Positions 46,557 through 56,786 of a stretch of DNA of 64,000 bases are shown piece after piece. The stretch is from Teratosphaeria epicoccoides (taxonomy: Eukaryota; Ascomycota; Dothideomycetes; Mycosphaerellales; Teratosphaeriaceae). The notes beneath the pieces are model-generated. The model did no database searches and was not told where the DNA came from. It saw only the letters and a list, made by a program, of their open reading frames with translations. A program made the translations under genes and the position numbers. The number at the start of each line of letters is the position of its first letter. Within the stretch, counting starts at the first letter, position 1. The stretch is from the NCBI GenBank assembly GCA_021401465.1, contig JADDMT010000043.1, positions 124,001-188,000 on the forward strand, read 5' to 3'.

Positions 46557-46943
46557 TTAGTTGTGGTGGCGGCGGTGGGGGCGTAGAAGTCGCGTGGAAG
46601 GAGAAGAGATATTTGAGGATGAGAAAAAGGAGCAGGAGGACGGCGACGGCGACGGCAGTGCGGGGGGGACTTTGGGTGACAATGCTGGTGAGGGGGGTAG
46701 TGATGGCTCGCGATGCGGTGCGTATGGCGGAAAGAGAGTTGCCTGTGCATCGCGTGCATGTGATTGCTGCGCCAGCACGTCAGGAAGCTGTTGGCTTGAA
46801 TACAGTAACGGAATGCGACATACGATTTCTTGGATTTCGTCTCGAAGCAATTCTTGGCGGTGCGGCTTTGGCCGAAGCGTCATTTGGCGAGCGATTGTTG
46901 TTGTGGCGGGGTCAGGCTTTGGCTTGGCCTTTTTCGCCCGCAT
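46557..46943 (-). CDS. Possible small basic, proline-rich protein, 128 aa
   Basis: The minus-strand frame starts MRAKKAKPKPDP at 46,943. A short helical segment follows (HRQELLRDEIQEIVCRIP), then a Pro/Ser-rich, low-complexity tail. A frame of similar length on the opposite strand is Gly/Arg-rich. The lysine-rich start and the position divergent to the 47,404 gene favour the minus frame slightly. I do not recognise it, and it may be a chance frame. Confidence 0.25.
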   Translation of the reverse strand: MRAKKAKPKPDPATTTIARQMTLRPKPHRQELLRDEIQEIVCRIPLLYSSQQLPDVLAQQSHARDAQATLFPPYAPHREPSLPPSPALSPKVPPALPSPSPSSCSFFSSSNISSPSTRLLRPHRRHHN

Positions 46944-47403
46944 CTTGATGATATCTTTTTTGACTTATTGCGATGGAGACGGGTAATTTGATGTCGACGG
47001 TGGAGACGCCGGTGTGTGTCGAAGAGGTCACAAACATGAACACAACGAAGAAGGCGAAGTGGAAAGGTAGGTTATTATTACATGATGCATGCATGTCTCT
47101 GATACCAACAGAGTTATCGGTGTGTTGAGGTGCGCGCAAACAGAGGCGTACCACACATGATGCATCGGTCATGCTTGACGGACAGTAAGTGTTGTAGTAA
47201 CATGGCACATGATGCATTGACATTGAGCTCGACTTCTCAGAACAGGTGCGGGTGCGGTCGCCATACGCGATCCGCATTCCACCAGCACGGTCACGCATCA
47301 ACATCTTTGTTCGCATTCGGCAAACCAAGGAGGCATCGCCATCCTTTGCCCCCCACGCCCTGTCAACTCTCCACATTCGTCTCTTCTGCCGGCTCAGACG
47401 ATC
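46944..47403. promoter_or_regulatory. Upstream region of the 476-aa gene
   Basis: About 460 bp. The last 80 bp before ATG 47,404 are rich in C and T (CAACTCTCCACATTCGTCTC), typical of fungal promoters and leaders. No specific binding site is identified. Confidence 0.35.
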
Positions 47404-48834
47404 ATGTCGCACCGACGCGACCGACCGACAACTCGGCTTTACCGCCGCCGTCCCAGACAATTGGAATCCGACGCGGCTGGGATTGCTGAGATCAAGCGCC
47501 AGATTCGCCGGGAACGACAGAAGTCCTGGCTCACAGCCATCTTCATCGTCGTCGTCGTCTTCCTGCACAACCTGACAGGCCTCATCGACCTGGTGCAGCG
47601 ACTTCGGGCTGCCCAGCTTTCTGCGCCCATGAGCACCGCCCGTGCCACTTCTCTCGGCATCGCCGCCCTCGATCCTCCTCCATTGCCACTCGGCCTGCAT
47701 CCCTACCTCTCCGTCATGGCCTTCACGCTTCCAAACCACATCCTCGAGTACCTGATACATCTCCCAATCCAGCATCCATCTGTCGGCCCGCGCAAAGCCG
47801 AAGACGCCTTTGTGCAGCTCGCACGCCAGCGCGGACACTTCAAACTATGGCAGGCATGGTGGGACTGGACTATTGGCGTCAAGTATGGTATGCAACGCAC
47901 TGATCGCGACGTCCTGGAGGAGTGGCAAGAACTGGAGTCCTGGATCGCTTGTGAGGAAGGCGGTCGTCGCGACTTGACGACATGGCTTCATTGTCTCTGG
48001 ATTCACCGCCACTCGTCACCCCCTCGACTCTACGCCATCTCCAACTTCTGCGGTAACATCACTCAGCACACCCCATCGCTGCTGTCAAGCCTCGATGCCC
48101 TCGCTGGCTCTGCCCGGGACACCCAACACCGCGCTCTGACCGAAGTCACCAACCTCACTGACAAATATTATCCTGACAATAACAACGACGACATCACTCC
48201 TACCTTCCTCAACCACCTTGCAGCCTGGCGACATGTCTACGCCAGCGGCCTTGCAACTGAAATGCTCGCAGAATCCATGCATAGCATCATTGACTCCCTC
48301 CTCGCCAATTGCGCCACCCAGCTTCAGCACCTCCAGACCAGCATCCGCGTCACCCTCCCGGCAGACCCGTCCGGCTTCACGCGCCTCGCCTACCTAGACC
48401 GCCTCCACACCTATCTCTCAGCCCTCTCACCCCCCTTCACCGCACCCCAGGACTACAAAGCCCACGACTATTCCTCCAGCCCGTACGTCCGCGCCCCCTT
48501 CACCGGTGGCAGCGAAAGCAACAAAGGTGCCCGCACGCCACTGGACACATTCTTCAACTACGCAGTGCGCAATCGCAGCTGCGAATTCGTGTTTGACCAT
48601 CGACTCCCGTCCAGTCTCGACGCCAAGAACAGCACGGCGTGGAACCTTTGGCTTCGTGGCCAGGAGGGGTGGGGAGAGGAGCTTTGGGAGACGGTGTTGG
48701 GAGGAGGGCAGGGGGAGACTTCTCGGGGGCCGGAGTGGTCGGCTGCGGCGTTGGAGTTCGGGGTTGCGCCCGAGATTGAGAAGTGGAGGGGTTGTCGGGT
48801 AAGGCTGGAGGAGGTGAGAAGTCTGCGTGGTTGA
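47404..48834 (+). CDS. Single-pass membrane protein, 476 aa, unknown
   Basis: ATG 47,404 opens an arginine-rich amino terminus (MSHRRDRPTTRLYRRRPRQ), a charged helix (EIKRQIRRERQK) and a membrane segment at about residues 42-60 (WLTAIFIVVVVFLHNLTGL). The rest (about 415 residues) is helical, with several N-x-S/T sites (NLT, NIT, NRS, NST), as for a type II membrane protein with a lumenal or outer domain. A Trp-rich patch (WQAWWDW, about residue 155-162) stands out. The intronless frame ends at TGA 48,832-48,834, and third-position C preference is strong, supporting real coding. Architecture parallels the 544-aa protein at 39,592-41,226, but I see no clear sequence alignment. No catalytic motif; function unknown. 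Confidence 0.8.
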   Translation: MSHRRDRPTTRLYRRRPRQLESDAAGIAEIKRQIRRERQKSWLTAIFIVVVVFLHNLTGLIDLVQRLRAAQLSAPMSTARATSLGIAALDPPPLPLGLHPYLSVMAFTLPNHILEYLIHLPIQHPSVGPRKAEDAFVQLARQRGHFKLWQAWWDWTIGVKYGMQRTDRDVLEEWQELESWIACEEGGRRDLTTWLHCLWIHRHSSPPRLYAISNFCGNITQHTPSLLSSLDALAGSARDTQHRALTEVTNLTDKYYPDNNNDDITPTFLNHLAAWRHVYASGLATEMLAESMHSIIDSLLANCATQLQHLQTSIRVTLPADPSGFTRLAYLDRLHTYLSALSPPFTAPQDYKAHDYSSSPYVRAPFTGGSESNKGARTPLDTFFNYAVRNRSCEFVFDHRLPSSLDAKNSTAWNLWLRGQEGWGEELWETVLGGGQGETSRGPEWSAAALEFGVAPEIEKWRGCRVRLEEVRSLRG

Positions 48835-49923
48835 TTTGGTCGGCTTTACGTTCTGCGTTTGCCATGATGTAAATAGGGAGACGCGCATGATGACGCCGTT
48901 CGTTATGTAGCGCCAGTAGACACGTGCACCGCCGGCAAGTACGAAGGAAGGTAGTCGGTCACGAGTGTTTTTTTCGCTGGGAGCGCATGGTCAAGCTGAT
49001 CCGCCAGCAAGTTGACACATGCTGCGACCAGCAGCCTGCTTCAACATATCAGCACTTGGTCTTTTGACCTTTCTTTTCAATCACTGACTGCAGTCTGTCT
49101 GGTAGACTATCTGCAGCCTTTTCGATCGCCTTCTGCGGTCTTGCGTTCCAACATTCATGGGCCATTCGCCCCACAGCTTCAGGAAGAAGCTCGGAGTGTC
49201 CATGTGGGTGGCGGGCACAAGCGGTGGTAAGACACGCCATGTTCTTCAGAATGGAAGATTCCGGAGACGATGAGTTCCGTCTGTGACTACACGCTGTACA
49301 GCTACGGGCACGAGGCGCTGAACGATCCGCCAGTCATCTTTGGGTGGGCGGCGTGCAAATTCACCCGGCTCGAGGTTGCATGTGCGCCTGGCTTCTCCTG
49401 ACGCAGTTTGACTGGACTCGACTCGCCCCGTGATCATGAATGTCGCGGCGGCGCATACCTTTCGAGCTCTAGCCTACAATGACCGACCGCAAATAGATTT
49501 ACTAACACAGCGAGGACACTGTGGGTGGCATTTCGCGCTTTGTGAAGGCGGTCGCAGCAGCGAGCACTTGTTGACAGCGCTCACACCAGCTCTGCTCGTG
49601 AGCTGGACCAGAGCAACATCTACCTCTTTGGCAGTCTGAGCGGCCATGACGTCGTCTTCGTACGTTCGATTTTGGCGTTGATAGAATCACCTCCGCTGGC
49701 AAGATAGCCATGCAGCCGCGCGAGAGCTCCCGATGCCTTCGCTTCATCCTCACGGTCGGCATCGACCTGATTTGGAGCAACGTCAACAGACAGAGCGTAA
49801 TCTAGGCAGATAGTGGTGCGCATCTCCCGTCAGCTCCCCTCCTCACAGCCACGAACACAGCAGAAGCAGCAGCTCTCTTCGAGCAAGGCTGGCGCCCGCT
49901 TTGCATCTCCGATATCATAAAGA
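48835..49923. other. Intergenic, no supported gene
   Basis: Only short frames. One 43-codon frame (about 49,270-49,401, starting MSSVCDYTLYSYGHEAL) has good composition and may be a fragment of a larger lost gene, but it is too short to call. Confidence 0.35.
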
Positions 49924-49925
49924 AT

Positions 49926-49998
49926 GGACCCCAGCACTCTGTCTTATGTAGGGCTAAAGAAGGACCCCAGCACTCTGTCTTATGTAGGGCTGGAGCAG
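49926..49998. repeat. 36-bp direct duplication
   Basis: GGACCCCAGCACTCTGTCTT and the bases after it (to GGGCT) occur twice, at 49,926 and 49,962, with no gap. It is a recent local tandem duplication just upstream of the decayed NLR gene. Confidence 0.85.
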
Positions 49999-50279
49999 GA
50001 CATTCCATTTGACTCGAGCTACTCGATCATGAAGTCACTGTCGCTCCAGAGGACGAATGCGATGCCTGCGATCTGGATAGGATTATCTATGGACGTCTGC
50101 AGGAGACTCACATTCCTGTGGGCTACGAAGATTTGGTTGCATCGAGTAGCCGATTAATGTGTAATAGCACGCTTGACGTATCACGCCCGGCCAGGCGCGG
50201 ACGAGATCGGAGGTTCTCTCATTGCATCGCATTGAAGGGACGGAGAGTCGGCGGCACCTGCGAATACTCATACAACATC

Positions 50280-51500
50280 CGAGGTATCAGGCATGGGTAC
50301 CAAAGTCAACAAACTACTGCTATGAATCTCAGGTGGCCCTGGGAAAGGCAAGGCCATGCTGACTACCCTCAGAACGGAGGCATTGCAACCAGTGATTAAC
50401 TCGTCTAAAGATGTAGTCCTCGGCCTCTCACAGCAGTGACTAAGGCGAGAACCATCCGGATCTAGTGGCTCGGACTCGAATCGCATCTAGCGCAGCATGT
50501 CAGACGCTTGTTCGATGGTTCAGAAACCACGAAGTGAACCACTTTCATGTTTGCGTCCCTTGGGAGAATGCAGACTTTGCTTGGCAAAAAGGGCTTTAGG
50601 CTAGTAGCGTGCGTCTTTCATGGTCTAGACGAGCGCCAGAAAGACTCCTAGATGCCGTGCGAGATCATGTCTTGCAGTTGAGGCCATCGAGCCAGCAGAC
50701 ACTGACGCTCATGTTCCTTTGCGGCTCCCAGCCCTCTCTTCCGGAGGAGAACCTTGGCTAATGACGTCGAGTCGAGTGAGATGATCCAGAGGTGGAAACT
50801 CCAATCGATTTCTCGAGGCACATCTTTGCTAATGCTGAAGAGCTGACATCCGCGGAAGGTCTGTCGAAGGGACAGGTTAAGCGAGCGCGAGAGACTTGAA
50901 TGGACGGCGCCGAAGAGAGTTCGCTCTAGGTGGAGTTCGTCACCAATGAGCATGAAGGCGTAATTGGACCAGCAGAAGCGAGATGCTTCATGGCATTCCT
51001 ACAGACTTTGGCAGAATTCATCGTCGGCTGCTTGAGCAAATCGAGGACAAGGAGGTCCTCCTTATCCTGCAGTGTATTGTTCTGGCCGCTCGACCTGTCA
51101 CGGTGGAGGAACTGACCATGGCTGTGGCAGTAGAGGCGAGCAATCAAGTCCCGCCGTTGAAAATGACTAGAGATAGGCTAGAAACTTGCGGACTCTCTGC
51201 GAAAGCTGAGGGCAGCATAGTCAATGCATTACACGAGTCGGCAGAAGACTTGCTCCGGGGTAAGCAAGTGAGCTCTAGAGGTATTAATTTGTTTCGTGTG
51301 GACCACTCTACTTACTAAGCTCTCATGCACTTCTGTGCAACACCTATCCGATCGACCTACTACCGCCCTAGCAGTTTCACCTAAACGTCTTCGGCATAAG
51401 TCACTATTAGCGTGTACTCGTCTATACTGCCCAAGCATTCCTATCCTACCATCGAAAATATGCAACAGGGCTAGTACGCAGAGGTCTGCTAGCCCCCTCT
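50280..51500 (+). pseudogene. Decayed NACHT-domain (NLR-type) gene
   Basis: A Walker A remnant at about 50,326-50,355 reads ISGGPGKGKA (Ser/Thr of the loop replaced by Ala), preceded by TGA where Trp is usual (WISGGPGKGK). A further NACHT part lies at about 50,780-50,960 (DFSRHIFANAEEL; RARET*MDGAEESSL*VEFVTNE), with TGA 50,897 and TAG 50,927 at expected Trp codons. From 50,983 a different frame gives the post-NACHT winged-helix-type region (MLHGIPTDFGRIHRRLLEQI; VLAARPVTVEELTMAVAV) and INLFRVDHSTY, ending TAA at 51,316-51,318. More decayed sequence (YHRKYATGLV) follows. Frameshifts and stops show a pseudogene. Intact relatives are STAND NTPases linked to non-self recognition in fungi. Effector and repeat domains are not identifiable. 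Confidence 0.72.
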
Positions 51501-54307
51501 CTCCCCCCTGACATCGAATCCCGATACAGGTGTACCGCCCTCGTCGTAATCTCAGCCAAGAAGTTAATGCATCTAGACTACAGTCAGTGATTCACATCTA
51601 GGGCCATCAGACCGAGTTCCGATGTTGTTGTCTTGTGCTAAGCAGACCGGATCTTGATGTCGGAGGGGGAAAGAGTAGATGCTCGGCGCGCGCACTAATC
51701 ATTACCGTTTATTCTAGAAACCAGTGTCGATCTATGTACCGCACACCCTCACACGACGTACTGGCTTAGTATGTGCCCTACGTCTCCCCGTTCTTCCTAG
51801 GAGAAAGCTAGACCAAGGGACTCGTGACTCCTATGTCGCAAGGCGTAGGAGCAGAGCAGATCAGTTTCGAAGCCCTTTCGACGAAATCACCGCATTACAT
51901 CAGTCGTCACTCCATCTTCTGCCGTCCGGGAACTTGACAGCGACACCATGGACGCGCAGCATTAGTGAAGGTCGGTCCTCAAGGCGGGAGATAGCCCGGA
52001 AACAGCGCAGTCCTGCGTTCTGATGTATTGCACCCGGATAATATCGAATGAGCACGCCCGGGGGGTCTGGAGTCCCATTGGACTATTCATTGCGGCAGAG
52101 AACAGTCTGTGGCCTCTTGATCAGTCTTCACGCGCTAGTGACACTGCTAGCTTCTCATAATTTGATTGCTAGGGACTTCGGCGGCAATCATGTCCTGTTA
52201 GCCACACTTCTTGTGAGTAATCCGCGCCCCTGCTTTGCCTTGAGATTGCGGACTATATCGCCATTGGCCGGGATCTACCAAATTGATCCACAGGTGACTC
52301 ACTGTCTTCGTGTGGAGTCGACCATTAGCGAAGCCACGGGATCAGCACCTCCGTGATGGTTCGCACGGGCTTGTTCCAGTCTCATCGTTGCCGTGGGAGT
52401 AAGTACCTCCATGGTTGCGAAGGTCTCATGGTTCTGATATCAAGTTCTATGGCAGCTTCGATACTCACTTCGTTTGAAATGATAAGCAGACGCACGGAAC
52501 AGAAGGCGGCAAGCTTGAACTTCGTCAACACGGCGCATTCCTTCGGTGGCCACGATCATCCAGTCCGACACACCGCCCACCACCTTGTTCCCTCTCATCC
52601 TACATCCTGGTGTTGCTCGCCACATCGAATTACGCCAACATGGTACATTTCTCGCCCCGAAATTCCTTCTGTCACTCGGTTTCTCTTCGAAATGTGCTGT
52701 CTTCTAGAAAAGTGTCGTTTCCCCGGAGGGCTCTGCGTCTCAGAAAGTGCTGTATATAGCAGTATCGGACTACAATGGCGCGAGGTACAGGCTCAAGGCG
52801 TATGCAACCGCGGGTCGCACGTCGAGTGACCATCGGCGCTGTGAATGATTAGAATTGCTAGAGCGCAGTCACGCTACGAGAGCAATTGCCTGATCAGATG
52901 CATGGGACTTGGCGATAGAGCAGATGGTTGTCGGCCTCAAGGGTCAGGTCAGTAGCGCCTGCGGGTGCCGAAAGCTCGTTGATCGTCTCCGTTCGCATCG
53001 CAGCCGGCTTGCTAGGAAGATGATAAGGCTCGCAGATCTCAAGCGTTGACATGGCGTGACAGGAGGCGAGAGGATCGCGTCTCGAGGTCAGCCACACGTG
53101 CATGTACCGCATTGTATTGACTAGCAAGCAATCGATCGTGTTGAATGTCTGGCTTGGCTGATGTCCGCGTCGTCGCGTGCATCTCTCGCTTCAACATACC
53201 GCACGACGAAATGCGTGTGAAACATCGCTCATCTGTCGGCCTCATGGTAGGTCCTCCGGGGATCGGTGCTTGCTATCCAAGGCGCGTAGCATCTTGGAAC
53301 GCCCGGACAACGCATGTACAGGAGAGGCTAACTTTGAAGGAGGTGTGATTCGCCGAGAAATGACCTTTCTCGCACAATGGCAAGGGAGGTGTACTCGCCA
53401 CTACGCCGGACCCTCACGCAGGTGAGTGATGGGCCAGACGTGCGCGCTTTGCCACCTGCCAGCTTGGGCATGTCGCGGCCAGAAATGCACTTTTGTAGTA
53501 TCTCATCGGCCAGTCTTCGTCGATCAGGCTTCCGGGATGGGACCGGTGGATTGGCATTGTCTGACCTGCAACAGTCTGACTGTCTTCTGCCACGGTATCG
53601 CCGTTCCACCATCCTCGTCATGATGCTTTCGCGGCGACACGCGAATCATGAACGGAGTCGACGGCGGATACGAAGACGCATCTCAGTGAATGCGTGAATA
53701 TGCTTGCACGCAGCCGCAGTGGCAACAAGGAGGCTGTGGTGGAGGTGGGCATGACGGAGATGTGCAATCCAAGTCTGGTAGCGATGACCGAGACGTCTTA
53801 TCTGTGTCTGCTGCTGTCGACCGACGAGAATGGCTTGTGTTCCCGAGACAGAGGCTTCGAGCTCCGATACCACACATCCCGCCGTCACTGGCGGTCTGCC
53901 GGCCCCTCCAAGCCTGCCAAACACCGTCACGACACATAGATCAAAGTACGAAGCTCCAGAAACTTCTACGCTACCCGCCGGCAGACAGCATACGCACATG
54001 CTCGGGATAATGCCGGCATGTATACTCTGGCGTTGATTCTATCACCGAGTACTGTCAGGACCTCGTCGCCGTGCATGGCAATTCCACCTCCACCATTTCC
54101 TTCCTTCCACCATTCCCGCTACCCCGCGTCCTTGACGAGCACACCACCATCCCGCCCATCATCAAGGAACAGCAACTTGACGCCCTTCCGTCCCGAATGA
54201 GCATCCGCTTCTCGTGAAGTGCTCACCACCGCCAGCCATGCCAGACGCATCTCGCCGGGCCGAACCGATCCCGCCAAAGCGACTCAGCAGGCTGCCCACG
54301 TGCGAGC
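51501..54307. other. Relic-rich intergenic DNA, no supported gene
   Basis: Normal base composition but no convincing gene. The longest frames (52,353-52,829 plus, 158 aa; 53,646-53,999 minus, 117 aa) have no domain I recognise. A Cys-rich frame at 53,426-53,623 (CALCHLPAWACRGQKC, then WHCLTCNSLTVFCHG) could be a zinc-binding fragment but lacks a convincing start. Confidence 0.35.
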
Positions 54308-54367
54308 ATGTATCTGTATCTGTATCTGTATCAGCATCAGCATCAGCATCAGCATCAGCATCAGCAT
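54308..54367. repeat. Hexanucleotide microsatellite
   Basis: TATCTG occurs about four times, followed by CAGCAT about six times, ending 22 bp before the start codon of the nuclease-like gene. It lies in that gene's likely 5' leader, so length changes could affect its expression. Confidence 0.85.
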
Positions 54368-54388
54368 GCATGACACCAGCAACACTTG

Positions 54389-55525
54389 ATGTCTTCGCCA
54401 CCGGCTACTGAAATTGGCGCAGCACACAAAGCTGGTCCACCCCCACCACGCCGCCCTCCGAGTCCTCCCGCTTCCGATTCCGACACCCCCTCCGCCATTC
54501 CCTCCGCCACCACCACTGCTGCACTCCACCAAGCCGACCGACACTTGATCCGCCAAATCCATGCAGGCTCTCAGACCACCTTTCGCCTCAGTCCCGACCG
54601 CTTCGAGCGCCTCCGCCCACACCTCCCCGAAGTCCGGCTCGATTACGATCCCGAGGAAGAGCTGTTACTACGACATATGCCAGATGTCATACATGAGCGA
54701 GTGACGGACGTGCTAGGCGACTTGCTCAAGGCGGAGATACGGAAGGCCCGCCACGCCGTGGGCGTCGATGCTCGCGTTCAGGAGGCATTGCAACACGTCG
54801 TATCTGTGGCCAATACAGATATTGTCAACCCGCGCGGCTCGCGACAGGAATGGAAAACGCCTGATGTCTCCTTCCGCGCAGCCCAAGGCGACTTGCACCC
54901 AACCCTTGTCTGCGAGGTTGCGTATAGTCAGAGGCGCGACAGTGTCGAAGCCATTTGCACCCGACATATCATGCGTTCCAAGGGCGCAGTCCAGTGCGCT
55001 ATTGCCGTGAATCTGCCATACGCCACAACCTCGACTGGCACCGCAACCCTTTACCGGGTTGGTGCAAAGGGGGCAAGCCGACGAGGTACCGCCAAGGTCG
55101 TCCAACAAGCTGAGTTCATTACATCGGATGGCTCAGCAGTCGAAGGGGGCGAGCTTGTCCTCCAAGCATCGGACCTACTCCGCCTCGGCCGTCACGAAGG
55201 CCGTGAAGAAGCCGACGGCGTCTTGCTCAGAATCTCACTACAGCAGCTATACAACGCGTACCAGCAAGCACTCAGAGGCAGGGCTGAGCCTACGCCGTCG
55301 GCCAAGCGGAAACGCGACGACGTGGCTGAACTTGAGTGGTCCAGCTCGGGGACGGATTCCGAATTCCACGATAGTGAGGATGAGCAAACGTCCGGGCACT
55401 TGGTCGTGGCTGATGGCGCTGCCGAGCCCTGGCGAAGGGCAGGACTGCGTCCTCGTTCAGTCAAGCGTCAGAACGTCGGCTACTCTTTACAGCATGAAGC
55501 GGAAGATGGAGGGACCAATACATGA
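54389..55525 (+). CDS. PD-(D/E)XK nuclease-like protein, 378 aa
   Basis: ATG 54,389 (MSSPPATEIG); stop TGA 55,523-55,525. The first about 45 residues are Pro/Ser-rich. Residues 98-215 match a pattern I associate with fungal restriction-endonuclease-fold proteins: MPDVIHERVTDVLGDLL (first helix, Glu103), then TPDVSFRA (Asp159), LVCEVAYSQRRD (Glu176, with Ala at the usual Lys position), and RSKGAVQCAIAVNLPY. The separation of Asp and Glu is as in PD-(D/E)XK enzymes; the altered Lys site means catalysis is uncertain, though the Lys can migrate (Lys198 is a candidate). The tail has an NLS-like SAKRKRDD and an acidic stretch (SSSGTDSEFHDSEDEQ). Likely nuclear. Intronless. The family assignment is from memory of motifs. 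Confidence 0.75.
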   Translation: MSSPPATEIGAAHKAGPPPPRRPPSPPASDSDTPSAIPSATTTAALHQADRHLIRQIHAGSQTTFRLSPDRFERLRPHLPEVRLDYDPEEELLLRHMPDVIHERVTDVLGDLLKAEIRKARHAVGVDARVQEALQHVVSVANTDIVNPRGSRQEWKTPDVSFRAAQGDLHPTLVCEVAYSQRRDSVEAICTRHIMRSKGAVQCAIAVNLPYATTSTGTATLYRVGAKGASRRGTAKVVQQAEFITSDGSAVEGGELVLQASDLLRLGRHEGREEADGVLLRISLQQLYNAYQQALRGRAEPTPSAKRKRDDVAELEWSSSGTDSEFHDSEDEQTSGHLVVADGAAEPWRRAGLRPRSVKRQNVGYSLQHEAEDGGTNT

Positions 55526-56456
55526 CGGCGGCATTGGCATTACTCTTCCACCACACAGCCACGCCGAACGAACTCCGATTGAACATCTGCTTCTGCTTCT
55601 ACTCCACGAAGCTGCTGCGCGGTTCATCTCGACGCATACTTCACCGCGACCAGCCGGCAACAGGAATGTCGGGTCGACGGTGGAGGACCCGGTGCCCGCG
55701 AAGCTCGCAAGTCGCGGTAAACATGCACTTTCGACTTTGCTCGAAATGGACTCGCCGACATGGAAGTCCACAGCAATCGCGCAGCTGGACTCCGTCACAC
55801 CATCCTCCCGCAGGTTCTGATCCCGGGCATCACTTCGGGTCCGATCAAGCTGTCATGGTTCAAGCTACGACCTTGCGTGCGTAAGTATCTAGTTCAGCAC
55901 GACGGCGCGGACAGAAGGGGACGTGGAAGCAGTATCACAGGTCTGAGGGATGACGGTGCGGCAGTGTATGGTTTCTTCAGGTGCGACGGCTGATTCTGCA
56001 GTGTCTGGCTCAGCGGTATATGGTTCGATAGTAGCTGGTTCGGTGGTATCTAGGTTGGCGGTGTCCGATTCGGAAGTCTCTGGCTTGACACGACGTCTTG
56101 TTCTACGACAGATGCAGACATGACCGAAAGCAATTTTTCATCAGCACGGCTCCGCGATCCCTCATCCGAGTCTCTGTGACCTCTACGTGCCTAGCAACGC
56201 AAAATTGATGGTCTCTTACGCCGCGGGCAAAGCCGTGCTGTCTCTAGTCGAGCGCCTTCCCAGACATGCTAGTTGCAGCTTTTGAACTCCCAGTCTGCCT
56301 CAGACCCCCGACTCGTCGGGCAAGTGTATTCACGCTCAACACCAACCTCGACTGTCGTTCGCGAACAAAGACTCCCTCGCCGTGAGGCCCTTCCTCGTCC
56401 AGGCTCGCGCGGCCCTTCTCTCAATGTCTCAGCCGCCGTCGCCGTCGCCATCTCCC
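55526..56456. other. Intergenic, no supported gene
   Basis: Open frames overlap the end of the nuclease-like gene and continue to about 55,990, but none has features. A cluster of short GGT-rich repeats (SGSxVxG-type codons) near 55,930-56,090 reads like a decayed low-complexity region. Confidence 0.35.
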
Positions 56457-56786
56457 CGCCCTCTACAGCGCTGCCTGCCCTGCTCCCGCTAGTGTGTGGA
56501 CGCATCTTAGCCTGGCATCTATAATGTCATCCTGGACTTTCACATGCGGTGGCGAACAATCTCTCCGCCCTCTACAGCGCTCGCTCCCTGCCCTACTACT
56601 GCTAGTGTGTAGACGCATCTTAGCCTAGCATCCACGATGCTATTCCGGACTTTCACAAGCGGTAGCGAACAATCTCTCTACCCTCTACAGCGCTCGCTCC
56701 CTGCCCTGCTACCGCCAGTGTGTGGACGCATCTCAGCCTGGCATCCACGATGTCATCCCGGACTTTCACAAGCGGTAGCGAACAGT
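56457..56786. repeat. Three tandem repeats of about 110 bp
   Basis: Copies begin with CTCTACAGCG at 56,461, 56,570 and 56,683, so the unit is 109-113 bp. Each carries GTGTGxxGACGCATCT, a GGCATC/AGCATC block, GGACTTTCAC and GGTGGCGAACA/GGTAGCGAACA. Copies 2 and 3 are closer to each other than to copy 1. Confidence 0.9.

Noticed and set aside
46912..47838. 308-codon minus-strand frame
   Set aside because: It is largely complementary to the strongly supported 476-aa gene and its promoter.
55059..55820. 253-codon plus-strand frame
   Set aside because: It overlaps the nuclease-like gene in another frame and lacks domains.
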